Below are positions 1-5,505 of a stretch of DNA of 7,838 nucleotides, in pieces; positions within the stretch are counted from its first letter, which is position 1, and each line of letters begins with the position of its first letter. The notes under the pieces were generated by a model. The model saw nothing but the letters and a program-made list of their open reading frames with translations. It was not told the DNA's origin and searched no databases. The stretch spans positions 1-7,838 of the forward strand of contig JANQLI010000197.1 of the NCBI GenBank assembly GCA_028280675.1. The letters are read 5' to 3'. Source of the stretch: Alphaproteobacteria bacterium (GTDB lineage Bacteria > Pseudomonadota > Alphaproteobacteria > SMXP01). The position numbers and the translations under genes were made by a program.

Positions 1-1092
1 TTGCCCCATATTCGTTATGAAACCAATCTGGTGCCTTACGCCCTTGTCGCGGACATCACGCCGTGGAATTTCCCCCTCACCCTGGCGCTGATCGATGTGA
101 TCCCCGCGCTGCTTGCAGGCTGCGCCGTTATCGTCAAGCCGAGCGAAGTGACGCCGCGCTTTATCGATCCCCTGATGAAAAGCATTGAAGCCGTGCCGGA
201 ACTGCACACTGTCCTGCGCATTGTGCAAGGCGGCGGCGAAACCGGCGCGGCGCTGATCGATCTCGCCGATGCGGTGTGCTTCACAGGCTCGGTCGCCACG
301 GGGCGCAAAGTCGGCATGCAAGCGATGACAAACTTTATCCCGGCGTTCCTGGAGCTTGGCGGCAAAGACCCATTAATCATTCTAGACTCGGCCGACATCG
401 ACAAAGCCGCCACCCTGGCGCTGCGCGCCTCGTGCATCGGCACTGGCCATGCCTGTCAGTCCATCGAACGGGTCTATGTGGCGCGCAGCATCTATGACGC
501 TGTGCGGACGCGCCTTATCGAAAAAGCAGGCGACGTCGCCTTCAATGCGCCGGACCGTCACAAAGGCATTTTAGGACCGATCATTTTTGACCAACAGGTC
601 GAGATCCTCCGTGGGCAGATCAAGGACGCGGTGGCGAAAGGCGCAACCATTGAAAGTGGCGGCGCAATTGTCGATATTGACGGCGGGTCTTATCTCGCGC
701 CCACGGTGCTGACCGGCGTCACACCCGATATGAAAGTGATGACCGACGAAACCTTTGGCCCGATCATTCCGCTCATCCCGTTCGATAGTGTGGAGGAGGC
801 GATTGCGATGGCGAATGAGTCCGAGTTCGGCCTCAGCGCCGCTGTGCTCGCCGCCACCGAGGAAGAAGCGATTGCCGTCGCCGGGCAGTTGGAAGCAGGC
901 GCGATCAGCATCAATGATGGCGGTCTGACATCCATGTTCCACGGCGCGGAAAAGAACTCGTTTAAAAAATCCGGCATGGGCGGCTCGCGCATGGGCCCCA
1001 TGGGCCTACGCCGGTTCTTACGCGCACAATCATTGCTGATCAATACCGGTGATGCTTTGCCCATCACCGCGTTTGCGGAAGAGAATGTGTAA
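1..1092 (+). CDS. Aldehyde dehydrogenase family protein, N-terminus cut by window edge
   Basis: NAD(P)+-dependent oxidation of an aldehyde to its acid, presumably cytoplasmic; the substrate cannot be read from the sequence. About 363 residues are visible. ALDH proteins are usually near 480-500, so roughly 110-130 N-terminal residues probably lie left of the window and the TTG at base 1 is unlikely to be the true start. Landmarks in visible numbering: PWNFP at 21-25, cofactor-binding KPSE at 46-49, FTGS at 94-97, ELGGK at 118-122 with general-base Glu118, catalytic Cys152 in GHACQSIER, and ETFGP at 250-254. The catalytic set is complete. The end (KSGMGGSRMGPMGLRRFL) is a normal ALDH C-terminus followed by TAA. 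The downstream UbiD-like gene on the same strand is 305 bases away across a repeat, so cotranscription is uncertain. Family call is firm; subfamily unknown. Confidence 0.95.
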   Translation: MPHIRYETNLVPYALVADITPWNFPLTLALIDVIPALLAGCAVIVKPSEVTPRFIDPLMKSIEAVPELHTVLRIVQGGGETGAALIDLADAVCFTGSVATGRKVGMQAMTNFIPAFLELGGKDPLIILDSADIDKAATLALRASCIGTGHACQSIERVYVARSIYDAVRTRLIEKAGDVAFNAPDRHKGILGPIIFDQQVEILRGQIKDAVAKGATIESGGAIVDIDGGSYLAPTVLTGVTPDMKVMTDETFGPIIPLIPFDSVEEAIAMANESEFGLSAAVLAATEEEAIAVAGQLEAGAISINDGGLTSMFHGAEKNSFKKSGMGGSRMGPMGLRRFLRAQSLLINTGDALPITAFAEENV

Positions 1093-1176
1093 GCGCATCA
1101 CCCCGCATGTGTTGCAAAAATCCAGAAGAGACAAACACAACATCATCGCGCCAACGGCCTTCTATGGTTCGAGACA

Positions 1177-1301
1177 CGCAATACCATCTGCGATGGGATT
1201 GCGCCCTCACCATGAAGGCCTGCTTTCACCATGTCCTTCATCCTGAGGAGCCGTGCCGTAGCGCAAGCGAAGGCAGGCGTCTCGAAGGAGAGAGGACATG
1301 G
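1177..1301. repeat. Dispersed two-hairpin palindromic repeat, copy 1
   Basis: Hairpin A: CGCAAT (1177-1182) pairs with ATTGCG (1198-1203), and CCATC (1184-1188) with GATGG (1192-1196), with one mismatched pair between and loop TGC. Linker CTCACCATGAAGGCC is at 1206-1220. Hairpin B: CCATGTCCT (1229-1237) pairs with AGGACATGG (1293-1301). It encloses CCTTCATCCTGAGGAG (1235-1250) and CGTCTCGAAGG (1278-1288). The linker, CCTTCATCCTGAGGAG and CGTCTCGAAGG recur exactly in copy 2 at 5362-5483, same orientation. From memory this resembles a REP-like family common in alphaproteobacterial intergenic DNA. Confidence 0.85.
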
Positions 1302-1383
1302 GATCCTTTCCAATCAAACAGTGAACAGCGTCATATTATCAGCATCACCTTGCGCGACTTTCCCTTAGTCTGACCTGAAACAA

Positions 1384-1390
1384 GAGGGAG
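1384..1390 (+). promoter_or_regulatory. Ribosome binding site that favours ATG 1398
   Basis: GAGGGAG lies 7 bases before ATG 1398 but only 1 base before the in-frame GTG at 1392. Spacing therefore favours ATG 1398 as the start of the UbiD-like protein. Confidence 0.75.
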
Positions 1391-1397
1391 CGTGGCT

Positions 1398-2900
1398 ATG
1401 GCTTTTACTGACATGCGGGAGTTTTTAGACCTGCTTGAGCGCGAGGGGCAACTCAAGCACAGCGATGTGCCGCTCGATGCTGGGCTCTTCAACAAAGACC
1501 TGCAAGCCTTGATGCGCTATGTGCATGACGATGACAATCGCAACATCGCTATCGTGCTGAATAACCTGACAAACTATAACACACCAGACGTGCCGATGGT
1601 GTTTAACCCCTATGGCACGCGGCAACGCACCGCCATGACCATCGGCCAGCGCGACCCGCGCAAGGCGAAGCAATATCTCTCTGACATCCTCGCCGATCAG
1701 TCGCGCTGGCATGCGCCGAATGTGATCGATGCCAAGGATGCGCCGTGTAAAGATGTGATCATTAGCGGCGATGATATTGATGTCACCAAACAAATCCCCC
1801 ATGTGTGGTTTGGCAAAGAAGGCCCGGCCTATATCACCAATGGCATTGGCATTTCCAAAGACCCAGAGGATGGCAGCGTCAATGCCGGTTGGTACCGCAC
1901 AGTGCTGTTTGGCGGCGCCAGCCATCCGGACGGCAAAACCTATCCACCTGACCTCGCGAAAAATAAAATGGCGGTCTATGCGTTTTGGAATCCGCCGATG
2001 AACCATATCGGCTTTCACCTCAACAAAGCGCAGCGCCAGGGCAAACCGCTTGAGGTCGCCTTTGCTTGCTCCTGCGACCCGGCGCTGCATACAGCATCCG
2101 CCACCGGCGTGCCTTATGGCGCGAATGAAATGGCCTTTGCCGGGGGCCTTCGCAGCGCGCCGATGGATGTGGTCGCTTGCGAGACGGTAGACCTGACGGC
2201 GCCTGCAACCGCCGAATATATACTCGAAGGGCTTTTGCATTTCGATCATGAAGAAACCATTGGCTGGCATTCTAATGTCGCAGGCTATTACGACACGGCG
2301 CAAACCTTGCCGGTGATGGAAGTGACCTGCATCACCCACCGCAAAAACCCGATGTGGCATGCGACCATCGAAATGGTGCCGCCCTTTGATCATAATTATA
2401 TCGGCATGCTGCCGGTGGAAGGCGAAGTGCTATCGGATTTGCAAAACAAATGCCCGGAAGTGCAAGACGTGGTGGTGACGCCGAACATGATGTATATTGT
2501 GCAGCTCAACGTCGATGGCGCCGATAAGCCGCATACGGAGTTTGGCAAATATATCATTCATGCGGTGTGGGGCGCATCCGGGCGCTGGGGCCGCACGGCG
2601 AAAGTGGTGGTCGTTGTCGGACCGGATGTCAATCCCTACGACCTTAACAGTGTCGAATGGGCGATCATGACCCGCGTGCAGCCCGTCTCCGACACGATCA
2701 TGAACAGATCGGGTCAGGCCTTTGTCGATGATCCGTCCGCGCCCAATATCGATCTCGGCTTTCCCATTCAGTCCGAACAAATGGGCATTGATGCGACCAT
2801 CAAAATCCCCGAACGGCATACCTGGTACCGCGAGGTGAGTAACGCAGACCCCGACGACATTGCGCGCATTGCCGATCTCATGAAGGATGTGTTGGGGTGA
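1398..2900 (+). CDS. UbiD-family (de)carboxylase-like protein with altered acidic active-site motif
   Basis: UbiD enzymes use prenylated FMN (made by UbiX) for reversible decarboxylation of aromatic or alpha,beta-unsaturated acids. The protein is 500 residues from ATG 1398, the usual length. Family features: N-terminal MREFLDLLEREGQLK; NAGWYR at 162-167 with the conserved Arg167; a central block around DPALHTASATGVPYGANEMA and AFAGGLRSAPMDVVACETVDL; AEYILEG at 272-278; GYY at 296-298; and C-terminal VEWAIMTRVQP and GIDATIK. The family motif E-G-P-[FY]-G-[DE] lies a fixed 17-residue interval between 'EG' and 'GYY'. The interval here is also 17, which puts Ile288 and Asn293 at the two acidic positions. 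Glu285/Glu286 nearby might compensate. No ubiX is in the window. It may act on an unusual substrate or be catalytically changed; it is not assigned to ubiquinone synthesis. Confidence 0.9.
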   Translation: MAFTDMREFLDLLEREGQLKHSDVPLDAGLFNKDLQALMRYVHDDDNRNIAIVLNNLTNYNTPDVPMVFNPYGTRQRTAMTIGQRDPRKAKQYLSDILADQSRWHAPNVIDAKDAPCKDVIISGDDIDVTKQIPHVWFGKEGPAYITNGIGISKDPEDGSVNAGWYRTVLFGGASHPDGKTYPPDLAKNKMAVYAFWNPPMNHIGFHLNKAQRQGKPLEVAFACSCDPALHTASATGVPYGANEMAFAGGLRSAPMDVVACETVDLTAPATAEYILEGLLHFDHEETIGWHSNVAGYYDTAQTLPVMEVTCITHRKNPMWHATIEMVPPFDHNYIGMLPVEGEVLSDLQNKCPEVQDVVVTPNMMYIVQLNVDGADKPHTEFGKYIIHAVWGASGRWGRTAKVVVVVGPDVNPYDLNSVEWAIMTRVQPVSDTIMNRSGQAFVDDPSAPNIDLGFPIQSEQMGIDATIKIPERHTWYREVSNADPDDIARIADLMKDVLG

Positions 2901-2907
2901 ACATGGC

Positions 2908-2940
2908 GGGCGGTGTCATCTGCGCATGTATGCGCCGCCC
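2908..2940 (+). other. GC-rich hairpin downstream of the UbiD-like gene
   Basis: GGGCGG (2908-2913) can pair with CCGCCC (2935-2940), and inside it GCGCAT (2922-2927) pairs with ATGCGC (2930-2935) over a 2-base loop. The two stems share base 2935, so they compete for it. It starts 8 bases after the UbiD-like stop codon. No U-run follows, so it may attenuate or protect the transcript end but is not a standard intrinsic terminator. Confidence 0.4.
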
Positions 2941-3019
2941 TTGTGGCGCGTGACATGAAAAGGTATATGGGGGCGCTGCACCACACCATGCAAATGACGT
3001 AGAGGCGAGAGGAGCAAGA

Positions 3020-3502
3020 ATGGCGGCCCCATCAACAGGCATACGTCTCTGTGACTGCACCATACGCATTGGGCCCCGGCCCAAAAAGAAAAGCTTTGCG
3101 GAGCTGAAAGACACAGGGGTGACTCATCTTGTCACGATTTTAGGCGAGAGTGAGGGGGCCGCGCCCCTCATAAGCTTAGCGCGCAAAGCGGGCCTAACGT
3201 GCAGACATCTCCCCTTTGGCACGGCGAATATCACCAAACTCGATCCCGTTGACTTTGCAAAACATATCGCGGCGCTTTTCACCGACCTGCAATCCTGTGA
3301 ACAGGCGACATTTTATATGCATTGTTCTGCGGGCATTCACAGGACGGGTATGGTGACATACGCGCTTATCCGCTTGAGCGGGCTCAACAAAGAAGACGCC
3401 CTGCAGCTTTTAGACACGGCGCGCGCTGTCACGGCTGAAGGCGTGACAGACTCCCGCCTAGACTGGATTGATCACGAGGTGTTGCCGCGCATCGCCACGT
3501 AA
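3020..3502 (+). CDS. Small protein-tyrosine / dual-specificity phosphatase-like protein
   Basis: Cysteine-based phosphatase that would hydrolyse phosphotyrosine, another phosphoester, or possibly a small-molecule phosphate. It is 160 residues with no signal peptide, so cytoplasmic. The P-loop is clear: HCSAGIHRTG at 101-110, matching H-C-x5-R-[ST], with nucleophile Cys102 and phosphate-binding Arg107. The usual general-acid Asp of the loop 25-40 residues upstream is not obvious: the matching stretch reads LPFGTANITKLD (64-75), with Asp75 the only acidic candidate. The start is well supported by AGGAG (3010-3014), 5 bases before ATG. The 119-base gap after the UbiD-like gene leaves cotranscription possible. 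It ends 30 bases from the end of the convergent secreted-protein gene. Substrate unknown. Confidence 0.85.
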   Translation: MAAPSTGIRLCDCTIRIGPRPKKKSFAELKDTGVTHLVTILGESEGAAPLISLARKAGLTCRHLPFGTANITKLDPVDFAKHIAALFTDLQSCEQATFYMHCSAGIHRTGMVTYALIRLSGLNKEDALQLLDTARAVTAEGVTDSRLDWIDHEVLPRIAT

Positions 3503-3532
3503 GATCAGCGCATGTGCGATCTGTCTTCGCTG

Positions 3533-3952
3533 TCACCCAGCGTCAGGTGCGTCTGGTTTTTCCTCGACCTTTTCAAAGGTGCCTAGACCGCATGACCCGC
3601 GGGTGAATGTGCCGCCGCCCCCAGTGCTGATCACACGGATAATATCCGTATTGCAGAGTTTGTTGAGCGAGGTCGCATAGGTGAACGATTTTTCAAAGCC
3701 AAGCCCTGAGCACCGCGATGACAGTTGATTCAAATAGGTGTCACCGCCGCGCGTCATGAACAAAATGTTGTAATCATCCAGGGGCTTGCTTTGCCGAATG
3801 CTGGTCAAGGACAAGCAACTTTCGGTCTCGCCTGTCACCGTGTATTTTGCAAGCTCTTCAGGGGGTTGCCGTTCGCTTGTCTCAGCCATTGCCCAGGCTG
3901 CTGTTGAGAGAGCGCCGAGCGCGCAGAGGCTTGTGATGAATGTCATCCGCAT
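3533..3952 (-). CDS. Secreted four-cysteine protein, DUF6491-like
   Basis: 139 residues from ATG at 3950-3952. The frame is open further upstream to 4114, but this start has a strong AGGAGG ahead of it and begins directly with a signal peptide, so I reject the longer version. Residues 1-23 (MRMTFITSLCALGALSTAAWAMA) are a typical Sec signal peptide with likely cleavage after AMA. The mature part has four cysteines (46, 81, 100, 121), enough for two disulfides, fitting a periplasmic location. The pattern C-L-x-L-x-x-I-R, D-D-Y-N-I-L-F, Y-L-N-x-L, C-x-G-L, F-x-Y, L-C-x-x-D-I-I-R-V and C-G-L-G-x-F matches what I recall of DUF6491, a family of unknown function in alpha- and gammaproteobacteria. 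That assignment is from memory and moderate; secretion is firmer. It appears to have its own promoter. Confidence 0.8.
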   Translation of the reverse strand: MRMTFITSLCALGALSTAAWAMAETSERQPPEELAKYTVTGETESCLSLTSIRQSKPLDDYNILFMTRGGDTYLNQLSSRCSGLGFEKSFTYATSLNKLCNTDIIRVISTGGGGTFTRGSCGLGTFEKVEEKPDAPDAG

Positions 3953-3962
3953 GTGATCTTTC

Positions 3963-3968
3963 CCTCCT
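3963..3968 (-). promoter_or_regulatory. Strong ribosome binding site of the secreted-protein gene
   Basis: On the minus strand AGGAGG lies 10 bases before ATG 3952. It decides the start in favour of the signal-peptide methionine rather than any codon up to 4114. Confidence 0.8.
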
Positions 3969-4007
3969 TTGCGATTTGTAGAGACTATCCCACATCCCAT
4001 AGCCGCC

Positions 4008-4058
4008 ATTCTAGCACAAAGGCGTGTGAAAAGACGCAATTTCTGACGGATTTCACAC
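4008..4058 (-). promoter_or_regulatory. Probable extended -10 promoter with an overlapping inverted repeat
   Basis: On the minus strand TGCTAGAAT (core TAGAAT at 4013-4008) matches an extended -10 element, placing transcription start near 4001, about 48 bases before the secreted-protein start codon. Just upstream is an 8-base inverted repeat, GTGTGAAA (4024-4031) and TTTCACAC (4051-4058), spaced 19 bases. Its inner arm overlaps the expected -35 region, where no good -35 box exists. This could be a regulator's operator. Nothing has been tested. Confidence 0.45.
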
Positions 4059-4192
4059 AAACGTGTTGGGCGGTGTGGCCTTTTACTGTCGGCCTGGATG
4101 TCATCTTCGGTCAAGGATGCGCCTTAGAGAGGCGCGGCCGCAGAACCGGAGATCCATTGGCTTCACAGCATCCGCAGAAAAGACCGTTATGC

Positions 4193-4222
4193 CATTGGAT
4201 TCCCGCTTACGCGGGAATGACA
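4193..4222. repeat. REP-type palindrome (GGATTCCCGC-N4-GCGGGAATGAC family)
   Basis: ATTCCCGC (4199-4206) and GCGGGAAT (4211-4218) form a perfect 8-bp stem with loop TTAC, in the context TTGGATTCCCGC...GCGGGAATGACA. I recognise it as the short palindrome found in intergenic DNA of very many proteobacteria. In other frames it gives the peptide strings HWIPAYAGMT and DSRLRGND that often appear as false genes. Confidence 0.85.
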
Positions 4223-4252
4223 CCGAGACCGCAGATCATCGCGCATATCAAA

Positions 4253-4301
4253 GTGCGCTTTTAGAGTCAGAGCAGACGTCAGCTCCTAACCCGAAACGGA
4301 C
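4253..4301. repeat. Inverted-repeat element, left copy, flanking the AT-rich gene
   Basis: It begins with GTGCGCTTTTAG (4253-4264) and ends with a 24-base sequence (4278-4301) whose centre is CTCCTAACCCGAA. The 24-mer matches 4854-4877 at 23 of 24 bases, and the first part matches 4807-4818 at 10 of 12. It begins 8 bases beyond the stop codon of the membrane-protein gene, as read on the minus strand. Confidence 0.8.
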
Positions 4302-4308
4302 CTGCACA

Positions 4309-4743
4309 TTATTGGTTCTCAGGCTTATTTGAACTGTGATCAGGTCTGACAATAATCCAAAAGATTGAAACGGCAAATAAGCTGAGAAGGATGGGATAAA
4401 CTGATCCTTCCAGCAGAAGCGATATTAAAGTCGTCCAACTCGGAGACCAATTCGGATAAGTAGTAAACCTGTCATAAAGTGGGATTACTGAATAATTTAG
4501 AATTGATACCACTGATAGTATGACTGCTGCTTTTACATAAGAACTGTATCGGCCTGCTATACGCTTTTTAAGAAGTAGGTATAGTGGCAAACCAAATATC
4601 AGTGCTACCACATATGCGTATATTGTAAAAATAAGTGTAGCGCCCAAAGTGAAATAATTGAGGCCAGTAATAGCGAAAGTTAAACCAAACGCTATCGCTC
4701 CTATAGACAGGGGGGCAATGATGAAAGCTAATAATGTTCTCAT
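4309..4743 (-). CDS. Small four-helix membrane protein, AT-rich, unknown function
   Basis: I do not recognise a family. 144 residues with four hydrophobic segments at about 4-26, 34-58, 69-90 and 110-132, a basic loop LKKRIAGR at 58-65, and a short polar tail (RPDHSSNKPENQ) that is probably cytoplasmic. No cysteine or obvious catalytic motif is present. ATG 4743 is the only ordinary start codon after an in-frame upstream stop; an AGGTGA lies 16 bases away, farther than usual, so translation may be weak. Codon use and base composition are clearly AT-richer than all neighbours, with many AAT, TAT, ATA and TTA codons. The gene sits between two copies of an inverted-repeat element (4253-4301 and 4807-4877). 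Both observations suggest horizontal acquisition. Whether it is expressed or a recent arrival cannot be judged here. Confidence 0.7.
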   Translation of the reverse strand: MRTLLAFIIAPLSIGAIAFGLTFAITGLNYFTLGATLIFTIYAYVVALIFGLPLYLLLKKRIAGRYSSYVKAAVILSVVSILNYSVIPLYDRFTTYPNWSPSWTTLISLLLEGSVYPILLSLFAVSIFWIIVRPDHSSNKPENQ

Positions 4744-4806
4744 GCTACTAACAAAAATATCACCTTTGCTTCAACTGAATTACCTTCCGAAAGTCTCAGT
4801 TAAAAC

Positions 4807-4877
4807 GTCCGCTTTTGGCTAATTTCGCAAGTGTAACCGGTCTTGCATAAAATGTCAGCTCCTAACCCGAAGCGGAC
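4807..4877. repeat. Inverted-repeat element, right copy, with nested hairpin
   Basis: GTCCGCTTTTGG (4807-4818) faces CCCGAAGCGGAC (4866-4877) as an imperfect inverted repeat. Inside it GCAAG (4827-4831) pairs with CTTGC (4842-4846). Its right end (4854-4877) is the 24-mer shared with 4278-4301, in the same orientation. It begins 2 bases past the stop codon of the SRPBCC gene, as read on the minus strand. Termini of the type GTCCGCTT...AAGCGGAC recall a widespread proteobacterial intergenic palindrome; that link is from memory. Confidence 0.8.
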
Positions 4878-4879
4878 TG

Positions 4880-5335
4880 TTAGATGTGATCCGCCACGAT
4901 GTTAATCGTCGCATTATGTTCGAGAAGCGCCTTCAGAGCGACAATGACTTGATTAAAACCGCATGTGGAGTCAAGGGCCTGAGAAACGATCTCTTCGCGC
5001 GATCCAACAAAGCCGCGCTCCTCGATCACGAGCCGCGTGACATCAGAACAATGCTCCTCAAAAATCCACGTTACATTCGTAAACTGTGCGCCGTGCCCCC
5101 ACGCAATGTTGATGCGAGAGGGCGGCTCAATCACTTTTACGCGAACCTCAATCTCAAAAGCGTCTGGCGCGTCGCCAACGAACCAAGTGACGGTTTCACC
5201 TTGTCTGAGGCCCTCATCTTCCCGCCTGAACCAGAACTGACTCATCATGTCTGGATCAATAAATGCGTTGAAGACATCATCACGAGGTCTACGCACAAGA
5301 ATTTTTGCTTTCGCTGCAATGTCGTCTTGCTTCAC
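4880..5335 (-). CDS. SRPBCC / AHSA1-family (START-like fold) protein
   Basis: A 151-residue single-domain protein of the Bet v1/START-like superfamily, whose members bind hydrophobic ligands or, in the AHSA1 branch, resemble the C-terminal domain of an Hsp90 co-chaperone. Signs of the family: an early V-x(2)-P-x(3)-V-F-x-A-F-x-D-P pattern (13-28), the hydrophobic FWFRRE strand at 34-39, VKVIEPPSRINIAWG at 66-80, TWIFEE at 89-94 and TRLVIEERGF at 100-109, and a final helix region STCGFNQVIVALKALLEHNATINIVADH (123-150). The start is GTG 5335; a TGA closes the frame upstream and GGTAAG lies 6 bases before it. A structured repeat precedes the gene and an inverted-repeat element follows its stop immediately, so it is probably transcribed alone. 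Ligand unknown. Confidence 0.85.
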   Translation of the reverse strand: MKQDDIAAKAKILVRRPRDDVFNAFIDPDMMSQFWFRREDEGLRQGETVTWFVGDAPDAFEIEVRVKVIEPPSRINIAWGHGAQFTNVTWIFEEHCSDVTRLVIEERGFVGSREEIVSQALDSTCGFNQVIVALKALLEHNATINIVADHI

Positions 5336-5361
5336 GATATGCTTACCTGACGTGTCTGCGC

Positions 5362-5483
5362 CCCCGGTTCAAGCCCGGGGCAAGCGCTCACCATGAAGGC
5401 CCTGGATTCACCCCTTTCCTTCATCCTGAGGAGGGGCGCAGCACCGTCTCGAAGGGTCAAGGAAGGGGTGTTGTCCGGGATGA
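5362..5483. repeat. Dispersed two-hairpin palindromic repeat, copy 2
   Basis: Hairpin A: CCCCGG (5362-5367) with CCGGGG (5375-5380). Linker CTCACCATGAAGGCC is at 5387-5401. Hairpin B: CACCCCTTTCCTT (5409-5421) with AAGGAAGGGGTG (5459-5470), one bulged T. It contains CCTTCATCCTGAGGAG (5418-5433) and CGTCTCGAAGG (5445-5455). The trailing GTCCGGGATGAC (5473-5484) looks like the end of the element. It fills most of the gap between the SRPBCC gene and the RCCR-like gene. Arms differ from copy 1; the fixed blocks are identical. Confidence 0.85.
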
Positions 5484-5505
5484 CAAGCGACAAGTTTGTC
5501 ACTTG
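5484..5505 (-). other. Hairpin spanning the stop codon of the RCCR-like gene
   Basis: CAAG-C-GACAA (5484-5493) pairs with TTGTC-A-CTTG (5496-5505): 9 pairs with one internal mismatch and a 2-base turn. It overlaps the TGA of the RCCR-like gene. No U-run follows on the minus strand, so it is not a clear intrinsic terminator. Confidence 0.4.

Larger units (their letters stand above)
1093..1397. other. Intergenic region holding a dispersed two-hairpin repeat
   Basis: No convincing gene is present. Short open frames here overlap the repeat at 1177-1301 and have no good ribosome binding site. Between 1302 and 1383 the DNA is more AT-rich and should hold the promoter of the UbiD-like gene, but I see no good -35/-10 pair. 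Confidence 0.6.
3953..4308. other. Intergenic region with promoter, REP palindrome and cassette-flanking repeat
   Basis: No convincing gene. From left to right it holds the ribosome binding site and promoter of the secreted-protein gene, a small 5-bp hairpin GCGCC/GGCGC (4119-4123 with 4131-4135), a REP-type palindrome (4193-4222), and an inverted-repeat element (4253-4301) shared with 4807-4877. Open frames across it are products of the repeats. Confidence 0.6.

Noticed and set aside
1425..2393. Long minus-strand open frame opposite the UbiD-like gene
   Set aside because: It mirrors a clearly conserved gene, its product rich in His and Arg shows no recognisable domain, and it is a codon-bias shadow.
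1398..2900. Assignment of the UbiD-like gene as ubiD of ubiquinone synthesis
   Set aside because: The acidic motif differs from E. coli UbiD and there are no ubi neighbours, so no gene symbol is given.
2908..2940. Rho-independent terminators at 2908-2940, 5484-5505 and 7320-7336
   Set aside because: Each has a stem, but none is followed by a U-run in the transcribed direction.
3953..4114. Upstream extension of the secreted-protein gene to 4114
   Set aside because: The extension would bury the signal peptide, covers the promoter and inverted repeat, and lacks the strong AGGAGG seen before ATG 3952.
3953..4332. Two plus-strand open frames giving HWIPAYAGMT and DSRLRGND
   Set aside because: These peptides are the well-known translations of the REP palindrome, with no ribosome binding site or domain.
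4807..4882. True integron attC site
   Set aside because: One side fits RYYYAAC (ATCTAAC on the minus strand), but the other end does not fit GTTRRRY, the left copy lacks both motifs, and no integrase is visible. Kept only as a hint in the cassette finding.
4886..5350. 154-codon plus-strand frame opposite the SRPBCC gene
   Set aside because: The minus strand encodes a clear AHSA1-type domain with a suitable start; the plus frame has no domain.
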